From Ricordea florida (lineage: Eukaryota > Cnidaria > Anthozoa > Corallimorpharia > Ricordeidae), in NCBI GenBank assembly GCA_949710005.1, contig OX453280.1:21476207-21540206 (forward strand): 64,000 nucleotides of DNA. The letters run 5' to 3'. Shown one piece after another: positions 23,815 to 36,790 of this stretch. How positions within the stretch are numbered: position 1 is the first letter of the stretch; every line of letters starts with the position of its first letter. The translations under genes and the position numbers were made by a program. The notes beneath the pieces were generated by a model. It worked only from the letters and a program-made list of their open reading frames with translations. It did not search any database and was not told where the DNA came from.

Positions 23815-25096
23815 CGTGAATACAACCAAACAATTCATGAGAAAAGAGAATCCTTCCCAAAAACTCGGCGAGACCTGAAATGGCCCCATGTTGTGACGTC
23901 ACAAGGTTATCAAGTATGACAACTGTGCCAGACTGCCAAACGCCCAAGTGCTCCTACTTCTAATTGCGGTGATTGCTTAGGTACCATTTATAAGAGGAAA
24001 AACCAACAAGTCATAAGCTGTGGGTCCTCAGTATAACTTGTTTGAACCAATTTTTGCTTTGTTACGTTTTAAATTCACTTTGAAATTATCTCTTACATTA
24101 TGGTCAACAAGCAAATCTTTTTATTATGTGGGCCTTACTGCAGAGAAGCACGGCAGATACAGCAATCACATCGTTTATCTATGCGATAGTTACTATAGTT
24201 TTGGGAAGGGTAAAGTTGCGAGAGAACCCCCTTCTTAAAAAAGTGACATTAAGGTATCAGTAAAGGGAAAATTCGTCATTTTACATACTTTTACTTTTTT
24301 AAACGGCTGGATAAATCTTAAGGTTATCTTTAAAATTAAAAAAACTCCACGAAAAAATATTATATTCGTCGCTAGTTATTGCGCGATAAAGATTTTTTGC
24401 ACACTAATTACTTAATTGAGAGTTGACAAGTTCTGTCAAATGAATATTAATTCTCGAGGCAAGGTGTCACGTGACACCAATAACATGCTGAGTTTGACAC
24501 GCGATTTCGCGCGCCATAATCAGTGCACGGATGCCTTCGAGGAAGAACAAGCGATCTTGCCGACTTGATCGCCGACAAAACCATGTCTGCGAATTCTAAT
24601 TTTTTTTCTCATTAAAAAGTTATGCCTGTTTTTCGGGGGCAGTTCAATTTTTTTCCCTATTCAAACTTTATCCTCTTGTAAAAAAATAACAAACGCATGT
24701 GTCAAAAATCTGAGACACGGTTTTTGAGGTCAATGTGTGAAGAAATGGGTGCCATGTTAATCGTTTTCTCCGACCTAATTTTAGCGGGCGTAGAACTTGA
24801 TTCATAGGTTTGTGAAGCTTTGTTGACATATTCATATTTTCGAAAACCAGTAGATTTTTTACTGTTTAAACAGATCGGGTTATAATCTGTAGTTATTAAG
24901 CTTTCAAAAAATATACCGTTTATATGGGTTTTTGTTAAAACCAAGGGCGCTAGAGCGGGCCACGCGCGAATGGTCAAACGGGTTATACTGATACCTTAAG
25001 TGAAAAAAAGGTTAGAATTGAAGAAATATAATCACCCAACCCACCTAAATAGTAGAATACAAAAACAAAAAAGGAAAGAGGCTCAAGCTTGCTTAC

Positions 25097-25271
25097 CCTT
25101 CTTTTTTCCTAACAATCTTTCCAGTAATGTGATAACAAGGGAAATGAAGATTTGGAAGGGAAAAAGTAAAACGCCAAGCAAAGCCAGGACTTTTAGGAGT
25201 AGGAATCTCCAGTAAGCTGATGTCGTCCAAGGGCTCCTCGCCATGGAATAGAAAGATCCGTACCACTTCTT
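25097..25271 (-). CDS. TRP channel exon: pre-S1 elbow
   Basis: The exon has 175 nt (phase 0 start after acceptor CTTCAG, phase 1 end at donor GTAAGC). It begins KKWYGSFYSMARSPWTT and contains the hydrophobic LLLKVLALLGVLLFPFQIF. It aligns with the TRPC pre-S1 segment (SRWYDG...W......FLFPVLSL). Its end phase matches the S1 exon 11.8 kb further along. Confidence 0.8.
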
Positions 25272-26051
25272 CTGAAGTAAGTCATCCACAACAGGATGAG
25301 AAATAAACTAGTAATAAAAAATGAAGATAAAGACCTAAAATACTTGTTGATATCTTACGTTTGTGCACAAAAGAGGAAATATACATATTTGCAATGGGCA
25401 ATTATGAAGAAAACGCAAATACCAGCCTTGGAACGTGAACAAGCACACAGATGCACACAATATCCATTGAGTAGTTTTCAATTGTGTGTCGTCAAACCAA
25501 GACCAAAGCAAGCTTTACGACTGGCAGTCGCATTATGTTTCAGGGGAAGGGAATGGTTTGGGTCACACATTTCCACACTCCTGGTGCCTCAGTACACAAT
25601 TGCCATGTTGACACTCACGCTGTGTTTTTTTAAGAGCTGACCTGTACAAATATTTCTCACAAAGGATAGGGGTGGGGGTTGTGGGTGGGGTTTACCTCGG
25701 GCACCCTGGGACTCCCTAGCTGCACTCATGGATTCGCACCGTGCAATACAATTATCAGATCTCGCATATGGCATTAATAACTGGTGGAGAGGATTTTTAT
25801 ATGGTTTCGGGGTGTTGGAACTAAGCATTCCCGATGCCTAATACAACCCAGTCGAGTCGACTATGAGCAGTCTATGCGGCAGAGTTCTAGTGGCCACAAA
25901 TCAAACCCAGCTGACAAGTGAATCATGCAGTGACGTCCTTGACTCGTTCTATCAGCGTGTGCACACAAATGAAACGTTCTTTAGACTCCTGGGACGAGAC
26001 TAGGGCTGACACGAATTGATTTAGGTGTACCGGGTAACTCGATTATCGTAC

Positions 26052-26246
26052 CTGCTTCTGTTTCCAACAAACTGCTTTATCCACGGTAGTGGCCAAGTAT
26101 CCTCTCAAGCTAGGACTGGTTTTATCGTATGACTTCATTGGATCTATCAATTCAGTTGAGAATTCCTGTACTCTAGTGGCCAATGTTTCAAATTCTTTCT
26201 GCTCTGGACCAACTTCTTTGGACAATTCTTTTAGTTTCTTTGTCAC
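26052..26246 (-). CDS. TRP channel exon: cytoplasmic linker helices (TRP_2 region)
   Basis: The exon has 65 codons, phase 0 at both ends (acceptor GGTCAG, donor GTACGA). It reads VTKKLKELSKEVGPEQKEFE, then LATRVQEFSTELID, matching the helical linker-helix domain between the ankyrin repeats and the membrane part of TRPC channels (pattern LAKEEKEF...L..QVQ.FA.D). Confidence 0.8.
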
Positions 26247-26526
26247 CTGACCAGAGGTGAGAAAATCAGAGATGTCGAGTTCTCAGTGACGTTTAAAAGG
26301 AAAATACCATTGAACGCATTGAATGTATTGATGTATCAAAAAATGTTAACTAATTAAAACTATCTAAGGTCCACATATTTACAACATCTCCAGAGAGTAA
26401 GCTCCATTCCTTAATAGTTATTTAATTTAGAAATACAAAATGGCACGAGTATTTAGAATTTGTATCACTCCCTCGAGCGTTCACATCAGCGTATGCCAAA
26501 CAAAAAGCAAACTTCTGGAATCTCTT

Positions 26527-26893
26527 TTAATAAATAAATAAATAAATAAATAATATACTCCATTTATATTGCGCATATTCTATATAAATAATCATATGCG
26601 CATTACAATCACACCAATAGACCATGACACCGGGAACACACCCTACTCTTTTCGAACAGTGCCATGGGTTCTTTTACATCCCACATTACAGATAAGAGTT
26701 GTGAGACGGGGCCTACGGTTTTTCGTCCTTATCCGAGAAGACTGGAAAGTCTAACCACTTGCAGATATCATTACAAAGGCAGCACTTTCTACTCAATTAT
26801 TTTAAGACCATGAGTGTTGGTCCGGCCGGGGTTTTGAACCCGCTACCTCCCGCACGGTAGTCCAGTGCTCTACCAACTGAGCTAACTGGTCGG
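26527..26893 (-). mobile_element. tRNA-derived SINE, minus strand
   Basis: The reverse complement from 26,893 reads a tRNA-like head with A box TTAGCTCAGTTGGTAGAGC and B box GGGTTCAAAACCCC, a body, and a tail of (TTTA)n repeats at 26,527-26,553. It lies between two channel exons. Confidence 0.85.
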
Positions 26894-27059
26894 CGGTTTA
26901 AGAAATTTGATGTCTCGAAAATAAAATAACTGTGTGCTACGTTACGTTGTTCCCTGGTCATTCGGTTGTCTATCTTCCAACAAAGCCTTCAACCAATGAG
27001 CGTGAGAGATTTCACGCGGATTGTTCTAAAGAAAAATGACACAATATTATCAACCTCAC

Positions 27060-27172
27060 CTTGAGAGCCTTTAACAGCGCGTTGGTCGTACAACTCGTTA
27101 ACGATGTAGGAGTCACTTTCTCTTTGATGTAATGGAACTGGCCCGTCTCCAGCGCTTTGTCAAGACCAACCT
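27060..27172 (-). CDS. TRP channel exon: N-terminal cytoplasmic helices
   Basis: Donor GTGAGG after ...NALLKALK. The acceptor is inferred at GACAG, giving 113 nt that start in phase 1. It encodes VGLDKALETGQFHYIKEKV and TSCTTNALLKALK. The pyrimidine tract is weak and an in-frame stop lies just upstream, so the 5' boundary is the least certain in the gene. Confidence 0.6.
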
Positions 27173-27640
27173 CTGTCTTGTTCTTCTCTTCAGGTGTTTA
27201 ATTTCCCGCAGCATGGATAGATATTTGGACAAATCAAAGGAGAAGATAACGAGAGGGGACATGGGCTTGGGTCCGTTAATCAGCTTGTATTAGGAGAGAA
27301 CTTTCTATTGCCTTTTAACGAGAACTCCCGTTGTTTGTTACCGTTTCGTTCTGCATATTTCGATCCTTTTCTCTTGATAAATTGAAATAAATTCTGTACT
27401 CTGTGATAACCACAATATTTCCAATCCTTTCCATGCCAATTGGCAATATGTGGTTGGTGTTGTGATGTACACGACATCAAAGCTTGGAAAGTCAGTTTCT
27501 AGAGCTAGAACATGGTTTACGGTGGACCGAATATATGATAAATTAAATGACGTTGGGAACTTGCCCAAACTACCTCCATAGTGGGCCATACATGTACGTA
27601 TAGGACAATACACTAAAATTGACGGAGAAAAGTTACCTAC

Positions 27641-27672
27641 CCTCCTTTTCCCGATTATCCATTTCATCTGTT
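27641..27672 (-). CDS. 32-nt exon, possible start exon of the TRP channel
   Basis: Acceptor TGTTTCAG and donor GTAGGT bound TDEMDNREKE in phase with the next exon (phase 1). It contains an ATG but also has an acceptor, so it is probably internal. Short length makes it tentative. Confidence 0.45.
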
Positions 27673-28462
27673 CTGAAACAATAGTTGTAATGAAATTGTG
27701 TTACATCCTTATATCAGTGTGACGGACGTTTTGGTTTCGACTAATCTCTCTCCTTTTAGAAGTCATTTCACTGGGAATATATGCGTAGTATAGTGAGTGT
27801 ACTGATACTGAGGCCAATTTACTGTAATTTTATATTGTTTTTGCAGAATTTTTGTTACATTTCTTTTTAATATGCCTTGCAATAATCTATATGTTGAATA
27901 AAGTATACTAATTGGAACAAAAATTAGAAAAGTAGTATAGCGTAGTGAATATGGTTCTAGATCGATGTATTTAGCCTTGAGTTGATAAAAGTTTCTATAT
28001 TCCATTACTTGTAAGCTTGACGGTGTATTGACTATACACGGTAAAAAGAAGTTACGTGGAATGAAATGGTTAACTACTTTCCTTTAATTGGCTGACTCCT
28101 AATCACACAGTAATCTTGGTGACTTCTTATTTCTACTTGGTTACCACTTTTAATAATCCAGTCAGCTAATTATGCACTAAACATACCCTACCATGAAGAC
28201 TGACTTAATTTCCTACCAATGGGATTCCCGAATGAAAACCGTAACTCAGATTTTAGAATGAACAGAGAAAATGTCATAGAAAGACGAAGAAACAAGACAG
28301 TGAATTGACCATCCTTCAAGGAGTACAACAACAGAATTTTTTTGAGAAATTCGAAACAACAATTAGAAAATTTTACGGTTTGAATGAAAAAAAAGAACAC
28401 AAAATAAAACAAGCCTACCCCACAATACAGGAGAAAACCATTAAAATGTTTCACTGGCATAC

Positions 28463-28494
<32 letters not shown>

Positions 28495-29811
28495 GTAATA
28501 GTAATAGTAATAGTAATAATTAACATTAATGACATTGACATGGAAATAGATAAAGGTCAAGCACGGATGCAATAGTTATAGCGAGCATAATACGTATAGA
28601 ATTTCTACAGCTTTTCTTTTCTTTTATATTCACTATTTGCAAAATTTTGGTTTTGAAATATTTATTTAAAGACGTAAATGAAAATCAGATTTTTTTTTAC
28701 GAACAGAAATATGTAAATTGAAGTTTATATTTTGCAAATAGTTCACCTTAGTTTTGTAATATTTTAACTCGTGTACATAGGTAGGCTATTGAAATTTTTA
28801 CTGACATTATTTCATGGGAAGAACTTAAGGAAAACAAAATTTGTATATATATTATATTTTTAAACTAAAGATGATAGTAATAATAATAATATCAATACCA
28901 GTAATGATAATAGTAATGATAATAATAATGATAATAATATAATGATAGTTTTTTAAAAATAGTAATAATAATAGTAATAATAATAGTAATAGTAATAGTA
29001 GTAATAGTAATAGTAATAATAATAATAATGATAATAATAATAACTTTATTTATACAGGGTATCACATAATAGCCATTGACTAATAAACTAGTGGCCCTGA
29101 TTAAATCAACTTGAATTCAAAGGTCGACCACATCGTCCTCAGCGTCCTCGCCGTCATCTTTGCTTTAATAAGCTCCCTAATACGATACTTACCCGACATA
29201 ATCAGTCCTTCTGCCGTTATTAATTACAACACATTACAATTATTCCCTGTGGTTGAGGGCAGAGAGTAGTTGTTTTCAACTTGTGATTGCGAAGCAATGA
29301 ACGAGTTATAGCAGTGGGCAAGAAATTTCATTTCTGTCACTTGGTCCCTCGATCGATGTTAAGATTTTGGGAATCCGCTGATCGGAAACGTGACTGCAGA
29401 CTCACAGAATTTCGGTATACCGATTTCACATGGAGAAACGGCTTGTACTAAATCAAAGTAGGACTATGGTGAACTCGTGGATATGTTTACAAAATAGAGA
29501 AAAAAGAAATAATTTTAAAATTAATGAAGTGTTTTTTCATAGTTGTGATTGAATGAACTTGAAAATAATTTGAATAATTTATAATTGCAACATAAATGTG
29601 ACCAGGGAGCTGAGTACCTTTTCGAAATAAACATACAGTGAGTCCATGACGCCAATCATTTGACTACACTAGGCATCAGTTATAAGGCAGGTGGCAAGCA
29701 TACAGTTGTTAAAAAATTTGATAACTTAACATAAGGGTTCAGGATTAAATGGAGCCAAAACCAAATGTAGTTCTGGTATCCTGTTGCTCACTGTCTGTGT
29801 GTGCAAAGTTT
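27673..29811. other. Non-coding, microsatellite-rich stretch
   Basis: AT-rich DNA with (ATA)n/(TAA)n runs at 28,463-28,520 and 28,870-29,045. No exon or mobile protein was recognised. Confidence 0.5.
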
Positions 29812-30060
29812 CTAACACATGTAGCAGGGTCCTTCTGAATAAGGTCTGAATTTGGTTGCTACAAGTCTATTCAATGTTTTCAACAGAAATATCCACCTTG
29901 ATTCTGCAGCTGATAATGAACAAAACCATGTAGGATAGCCCAGCTGACAAATCATACCAAACAAGTCTTTCTTGCATTTTTTGCAAAAAATGTTAGTGAT
30001 GATCTTAAAATCCTTGACTCTCAATCCTTTATCAAGTATGCATACAGCTAGTAAATGTTT
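29812..30060 (-). pseudogene. Helitron-like N-terminal domain remnant
   Basis: The minus strand reads KKDLFGMICQLGYPTWFCSL followed by SAAESRW...LLKTLNRLV, matching the conserved QLG.PT.F.SLSAA..RW block of helitron-like (Rep/helicase) proteins. Both sides are lost and a stop follows within 30 codons. Only this block survives. Confidence 0.75.
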
Positions 30061-31837
30061 GGTGCACTGACTTAGTGTCTTTGTTATCGAACATTTTGGT
30101 TGTTTCAGTTTAAGTTCGTTATATCGAGGTTTTCGATATAAAGAACCCTCGATTTAACGAACAAATTTGCCCGTCCTCCACTTTAACTGTTTCTTGTATC
30201 GTGTCGTGTTTCGAAACTGCGCTCAAGTGGGTTCTCTTGACAACGAAAACATACCTCATTTATACCTCATTCATACCTCACTCATACCTCATTACCTGCT
30301 TGTAATCTTCGGGGCGGTCGATGTCGGAAGAGCGAATAGTTATCATCTGGTCACGTTTAGCGCCTGGCCGAGTAAAAGGCTCATGAAACTCAGTCTCCAA
30401 GTTGGCCATTGTCCTAACTGGAAACATTTAAACTCCTTTTGATTTTAGTAAGACCACCAATGAGGCCCAGTTAGTGAGGTTCTTTATGTCGCGCGTCTGA
30501 GTTTCAAACCTTTTCACGTCGCAATTTCGGAAGGTCGAAGGTCGCTGTCGTAATTTCCCGTGAGCGGCTCGTCGTTAGTCGCCATTTCAGCTCCTTTATG
30601 TCGCCGTTTCAAGGCCATGTCGCTTGTCGAAATTTACCCCTAACAGGGCTTCGCTAATCGTCCTCTTAAGCTACGAAATCATTACAAACTCTGGCAACGG
30701 TACGATACACTTTCAGCGTGAAATTTCAACAACAGACTTCGGTGACTTCGGTCACGACAATTGTCGTCTTTATATCGGTGCCCCCGAGTTCTATCCGACT
30801 AATTACGAAGAGTGTCTACACTGGAGTGAGTGAGTGAGTGAGTGAGTGACAATTTGCATATCGGAGTCCCCACAAAAACTCGCAAATACGCTTCGCGTAT
30901 CCACGAGTTAAAAAGAGACCGCCGGAATGTTATAACGCTGGAACGCCGGAACGCCGAAACACCGGAATACTAAATTACTGAGACCCGGAACGCATGAAAA
31001 ATAAATAAATGCGTTGCCGTACCGTCATTAAACTAATCACATTCCTTTGAACACATTAACTCAAGTTTTTGAATAAGGCACAACTCTGTCCAATATGCAG
31101 AATGTGTTTGATTCTATTCACGAGTTTGCTCACAAGAGCGCTTTAATTTGATTTCATTTTGGTGCCGAAAGACGAAGCAATCTCACTGCACGGGGAAGAT
31201 CCTTGTAAGACTTTGGGGGTTTTTTGCTGACCGGAAGCAGGCTGCATTCGAACTTAGCGAAGTAAGGCAACATAAGAAAACTCCGCTCCCTTATTACTAT
31301 ATTATAGGAAACCGTAGTCTTGAGGGTGTGAATATCAAATGTAATCTCTGACTTTGGCCTTTCCGTGAAATTTCACTGTACCAGCTTTTTCTCGATTTTC
31401 TACATGTTGCTATCTAAAAATCGGTGATGAACACTTCTCTTCGTGTGTTATTGTTCCATTGTGATTTCGTTGCGGTTTCCTTGTCATTTATGAGACTTGC
31501 AAAACATGTTATATTTTGGATGCAATTACAATATATATTTATATGGGCAAAGCTGAGCTTATAACACCGTAAGTAACATAATAGTGAGATAGAAATGATA
31601 CGTACGTAAGAAATGATTTAGTGGTGCCTCAGTCTGCTTTGTCTATCTCTATACAGTACTAAAAGCGTATGGAACTAAGAGGGTTATGTAAATGCAAATA
31701 TTCTACAATGAGAATTAGCATCGCTTGGGCTCTTTCCGTGTGTACACAATACAATTAACATTTAAATTAGTGTATCCATTTATCAGCCGTGGTGAAACGG
31801 GAAACATGCTTAATGTCATGTTATTGCGCGAGTATGG
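30061..31837. other. Non-coding stretch with short repeats
   Basis: It includes a GTCGCC/GTCG-rich repeat-like segment (30,490-30,640), (GAGT)n at 30,826-30,850 and CCGGAACG decamer repeats at 30,920-30,990. No gene supported. Confidence 0.45.
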
Positions 31838-33329
31838 GTTAATAGCATGATTAATGAAGAAATCGTATTCAGGAATACACACCTCTTTGACCGACTTTTA
31901 ATTCAGGCTCTCTCGATCATGACCTCGAAATGGACTCAAATTCTTCTATGACTCAAACAAATCTACCGTGTTGGCGTTTATTAGGGAGACGGTACATAGA
32001 AAGGATTGAGTTTAAACACCATTGCACCACATGCATGTGAAAGAAGCTTCTCCCGTTTCTAGAATGCTAAACCTATTTCTTCTTACCGCTAGCTTTTTCT
32101 CTTTCTGATAATTAAGTGGACCTAAATTAGCATTGCAAACTCGTCAGTTAATAAAAATTGTATTATGTTTAGTTCACTTATAGATATAAAATTTAGCGGT
32201 ATAAGTAACTAAACTGTTCGCACAACAGATGGCTAGCTTTCCAACTTGTGAATTAATTCACCAAATATAAGTAATTTTACAAGCAACCATTTAAGAATAC
32301 CGTACGTCAAACACAAGAGCATAATTTCGTTTCATTCAACCAAATATCCTTAGAAATCTAATAAATGATTGTATCTTTTACCATTGATCAGTTTTATCAA
32401 TATTATGATGAACAAATTTGTAAGTAACAATCCTAAATCAGACATCCTTAGACATAATCCCAGACATTAAGATTTGTAGCACTGTAAACATTATAACTCA
32501 GAAATTACCTTAATTGTTGTTCACCTTTAAGCTACAGGTTAATCGTTGTGGCTTTTTCGCGCAGATGTCCGTTTCCCAGTCCACGTTTAAGAGTTCCCAT
32601 GAAAGTTAACTAAAATTAGGTAGTCCTGTGGTTATCAACGTGTTATTCATCGGAAAAGGAACTTGTTGCCATTGCCTGAGTGAAGAGTTGTTTACAACCA
32701 TTTCGTGTTTTGTCATACAAATGGTCGAGTAAATGGTTACGCCTTCTAGTGGAATGTATTTCCGCTGATAAAACAAAACTGAATCGTTCCGCGATATTTT
32801 CTTTAATCAGCAAACTTTAGACTTACAGGTACGGAAACAAAAAGGGAAATGAATTCAGCAAAATTTTAAAGGTAGAAGTAACAAGCTACTGAACTTGAGA
32901 TATATGCAAGGTGTAGAAACACTTGAGTATCTTTCAAAGCCGCGTTAACTCGACCAACTGTAGGATTATTTTTTTACTTTCTCCCACAAAAAAGCGGCGG
33001 ATGATTGGCTATCGAGGCAACAAACGAGAAAACGTATCTTTTCCAGAGCGTTTTGGACGAGGCCCTACAAAAATGTGTAAGATGATTTATGCTATTCTGT
33101 CTGACAAGTAATTTATCATGCACTCTTACAAATTCTCTAATTTAGTAAAGCTACATGTTTATCTTCTAAGAGTTTGTTCTTCATCTTATTCGTCTTCATC
33201 TTTCACTTGATATTTACGATTCCAAACATTGTTACCGTTTCCCTTTCATGAAGTTGCAAATAAGTATCTCAGTTTTATATATGTTAGGATTTCAAACAAT
33301 TCTTTTTCAAAAGCTTCAACAGAGCATAA
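31838..33329. repeat. Higher-order repeat, core copy 1
   Basis: About 1.49 kb matches 34,321-36,789 nearly base for base from ATGATTAATGAAGA to CAACAGAGCATAAG, apart from the insertion in copy 2. A diverged third copy lies at about 51,365-52,300. No coding capacity. Spacing between copies 1 and 2 is 2,483 bp. Confidence 0.9.
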
Positions 33330-33689
33330 GAACAAACGATTCGTTTGAGCGGAAAATGAAAATGGATTATATTGCTTATGCTGATCACGCAAACACAATC
33401 TACTTCATGAATAAGGTATTATGCAGCCATTGATTTTGAAGTTGTCAGTGCGTACTCGTCGTTAGCACAAGGGACTGAAATATACCACGTTGAGCAGATT
33501 ATATTGATAGTTACCAAATTGCTCCAATAATCCCGAGAAAACAGCGGAAAACGTAAGTTGACTTCGCTTCCCGTTAATTGTGGATTTTCAGAAGACTTGC
33601 TTTAACAAACAAATAAACCTTGATATCGCAGTAAGGTAAGTCGCATTGCGCTCCGTCTGTCATTCAGTTGTTCTGCAGTTTGACAATTC

Positions 33690-34300
33690 TTCAGACGGCT
33701 ACTTACCAATTACAATAAACAGCATTACAATAATAGTGTTTGTTTTACTATACAGAGGTCATGGGTTCGAATCCCGTTCAGGCCTGTGTTTTTTTTTTCA
33801 GGCCTTAAAATTCACAGCTGCTTAAGTTGTGTACATAACTGCGATGATCATTTAATTTTATTACTATAAAATATAGTTCTAACGTTTTCATCCGTATATC
33901 AAACCATGCAGTGTGTTTATGAAGCTTGTGCAGAGTTCTGTACAAAGACAGTGCATTTTTTTACTATCCAGTGTGGTTTTAATTTCATCCTGCAAACCAT
34001 GCATTGCGGCGATGATTTTATAGACAGTTCAGTACTGATCAGAACGGTGCTGAGGTACATGCGTTTGTTTATCGCTTGATTGTGCTTCTAACATTCTCAT
34101 CTCAGGTAGATCAAACCAATAAGGCTTTTGGGTGTGACCACTCAGTAGAAAACTGATGGCTACTGAACAATACTACACCGTGGCTCTGATTGTTTTGCTA
34201 TACAGCATATTTTTTTTATTTTCTTATCTGTATATGAAACCACATAATGTGAACATTCCTTCGGAAGGCTATTGAACGTTTCTTTACTATGAGAATGTCT
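33690..34300 (+). repeat. Satellite array attached to repeat copy 1
   Basis: About five degenerate units contain GTTTGTTTTACTATACAG, GGTTCTAAC.TTTTCATC and ATCAAACCATGCAGTGTG. A tRNA-B-box-like GGTTCGAATCC (33,763-33,773) with CAGGCC repeats interrupts it and looks like a SINE scrap. Confidence 0.75.
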
Positions 34301-35004
34301 GTTTATATTTTCAAGAAAATGTGGTTAATATCATGATTAATGAAGACATCGTATTCAGGAATACACACCACTTTGACCGACTTTTAATTCAGGCTCTCTC
34401 GATCATGACCTCGAAATGGGCTCAAATACTCCTATGACTCAGACAAATCTACCGTGTTGGCGTTTATTAGGGAGACGGTACATAAACAGGATTGAGTTTA
34501 AACACCATTGCACCACATGCATGTGAAAGAAGCTTCTCCTGTTTTTAGAATGCTAAACCTATTTCTTCTTACCGCTTACTTTTTCTCTTTCTGATAATAA
34601 AGTGGACCTACTAAATTAACATTATAAACTCGTAATAAAAATTGTGTTGTGTTTAGTTCACTTATGGATATAAAATTTAGCGGTATAAGTAACTAAACTG
34701 TTCGCACTACAGATGGCTAGCTTTCCAACTTGTGAATTAATTCGCCAAATTTAAGTAATTTTACAAGCAACCATTTAAGAATACTTTACGTCAAACACAT
34801 GAGGATAATTTCGTTTCATTCAACCAAATATCCTTAGAAATCTAATAAATGATTGTATCTCTTACCATTGATCAGTTTTATTAATATTATGATGAACAAA
34901 TTTGTAAGTAACAATCCTAAATCAGACATCCTTAGACATAATCCCAGACATTTGTAGCACTGTAAACATTATCACTTAGAAATTACCTTAATTATTGTAC
35001 ATCT

Positions 35005-35982
35005 CATGTGGAGAAATTATGGACACGCACGCGCAATAAATAGGGGATTAAGATTGGGTAATCAAACAAACATGGCCGTCTCAAGAAGAGACTTTGTATG
35101 GACCAAAACAAAAAAAAACATTCTAACCTCTCACCGTTTCAATAATTGCAGAATGTTGCATCTTTTCCGCGTCCACTATTCAGCTAACTCAAAATTGCCA
35201 TAAGAAGTAAGACACGGTAAAATATAATGATCACGGTTTTGTTCCAGAAAGAAAACCACCAAAAGTCCACGAATCGCCCACATGTTGTCTCTAATTTCAC
35301 AAAGAGGAGGCTTACTAAAATCCGGTTCCCAGCGATAGTAGAAGAGGTATCCAAAATGTTGCATCTCTTTTCCCCTTTCCAAACGATGTTCGTTGAGTAA
35401 CAACCAACAGAAATACTTGAAAACAAATATCTGCTGCGGTTTTGAGACTTATTTTCGCTTAAATTTTCGTTGCTAACTTCCCTCGAAAGCGTGACAGGAA
35501 GCGAATTTTCTAAGAAGAAACGCATCACTCGAGCGTCTTTCCAGTGTTGCTTTTGAAATGAAAACAATAAACTTTGTAACCGCTTCTCCTGGTTTCCAAG
35601 CTTCAAAGTTGCTTTCGATTTTTATGACCGAGCAAATCTGGGACAATAAATAAACCAGCAAACACGCAAGTATTGCTTCTATTAATTTTTTTAATAGCGA
35701 TATAATACGTTCTACGGTAAAAAGTCGTCCTCCCTCGATTGTTTTCCGCCTCCGCTTCTTTTCCTGGGTGAAATCGGCGGTGGAAAGGCAGTCAAGCGCT
35801 CGAAAGAATCTCTCTGAATGTTGACTTCTCTTACTTCTCGCCGCCATGTAGAATTTTAGCTTTCGCGATGACGTAAGGGTGCTTATCCAATGGAGAGCGA
35901 GAATTTCACTGGTTTGATTGGCAGGTCAGGGGAGCTCCTAAAATTAAACTCCTCCCCCTCATGTCCACAATTTCTCCACATG
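35005..35982. mobile_element. 978-bp insertion with inverted termini CATGTGGAGAAATT
   Basis: Left end CATGTGGAGAAATTATGGACA, right end its reverse complement with one mismatch. The uninterrupted copy 1 (near 32,527) gives the empty site. A target duplication is not obvious. No transposase. The interior carries a minus-strand frame described separately. Confidence 0.85.
35473..35847 (-). CDS. Hypothetical frame inside the 978-bp element
   Basis: The frame has 124 codons, starts at ACATGGCGGC (a good animal start context) and has a basic N-terminus (MAARSKRSQHSERF), a KKRRRK cluster and a hydrophobic segment ILACLLVYLLSQICSVI that could span a membrane. No family recognised. Overlapping minus-strand frames continue towards 35,184. 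It may be a captured host first exon or chance. Confidence 0.3.
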   Translation of the reverse strand: MAARSKRSQHSERFFRALDCLSTADFTQEKKRRRKTIEGGRLFTVERIISLLKKLIEAILACLLVYLLSQICSVIKIESNFEAWKPGEAVTKFIVFISKATLERRSSDAFLLRKFASCHAFEGS

Positions 35983-36790
35983 TTTAAGCTAGGTTAATGG
36001 TTGTGGCTTTATTGCGCAGATGTCCGTTTCCCAGTCCACGCTTAAGAGTTCCCATAAAAGTTAACTGAAATTAGGTAGTCCTGTTATCAATGTGTTATTC
36101 CTCGGAAAAGGAACTTGTTGCCATTGCCTGAGTGAAGAGTTGTTTACAACCATTTCGTGTTTTGTCATACAAATGGTCGAGTAAATGGTTACGCCTTCTA
36201 GTGGAATGTATTTCCGCTGATAAAGCAAAACTGAATCGTTCCGTGATTTTTTCCTTAATCAGTAAACTTTAGACTTACAGGTACGGAAACAAAAATTTGA
36301 ATCAATATGAAGGGAAATGAATTCAGCAAAATTTTAAAGGTAGAAGTAACAAGCTACTGAACTTGAGATATATGCAAGGTGTAGAAACACTTGAGTATCT
36401 TTCAAAGCCGCGTTAACTCGACCAACTGTAGGATTATTTTTTACTTTCTCCTACAAAAAAACGGCGGATGATTGGCTATCGAGGCAACAAACGAGAAAAC
36501 GTATCTTTTCCAGAGCGTTTTGGACGAGGTCCTATAAAAATGTGTAAGATGATTTATGCTATTCTGTCTGACAAGGAATTTATCATGCACTCTTACAAAT
36601 TCTCTAATTTAGTAAAGCTACATGTTTATCTTCTAAGAGTTTGTTCTTCATCTTATTCGTCTTCATCTTTGACTTGATATTTACGATTCCAAGCATTTTT
36701 ACCGTTTCCTTTTCATGAAGTTGCAAATAAGTATCTTTTATCTCAGGATTTCAAACAATTCTTTTTCAAAAGCTTCAACAGAGCATAAGT

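Larger units (their letters stand above)
2666..27672 (-). other. TRPC-type cation channel gene with C-terminal SPRY exons (gene span)
   Basis: Ten minus-strand exons can be joined with consistent phases: 27,641-27,672; 27,060-27,172; 26,052-26,246; 25,097-25,271; 13,061-13,310; 12,426-12,779; 11,329-11,358; 10,934-11,123; 9,699-9,866; then 5,853-5,996 and 2,666-2,825. (The last two are the SPRY exons; counting them the total is eleven.) In order they give a helical TRP cytoplasmic region, a pre-S1 elbow, S1-S5, a pore with S6, a TRP-box region and a SPRY domain. The product should be a plasma-membrane, non-selective, probably Ca2+-permeable tetrameric channel; that role is known for the TRPC family and inferred here. 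N-terminal ankyrin repeats and the end of SPRY are not seen. Introns are long and full of repeats. Whether the two SPRY exons belong to the same transcript is inferred from phase and order only. Confidence 0.8.
34321..36789. repeat. Higher-order repeat, core copy 2 (interrupted)
   Basis: Same 1.49-kb core as copy 1, split by a 978-bp insertion at 35,005-35,982. It ends abruptly at 36,789, where the viral element begins; copy 1 continues past this point with different sequence. This gives a clear left boundary for the viral element. Confidence 0.9.

Noticed and set aside
24467-24482. Palindrome GGTGTCACGTGACACC with an E-box
   Set aside because: A single 16-bp palindrome without nearby gene or promoter context is not enough to call a site.
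27280-27667. Minus-strand frames of 66 and 109 codons upstream of the channel exon
   Set aside because: No TRP or ankyrin pattern; they cross the inferred intron, and only the 32-nt exon has splice support.
28305-28541. Asn-rich and Ile-rich frames
   Set aside because: Products of a trinucleotide microsatellite.
33755-33775. tRNA-like B box GGTTCGAATCC
   Set aside because: No acceptor or anticodon arm can be folded around it; treated as a SINE scrap, not a tRNA gene.
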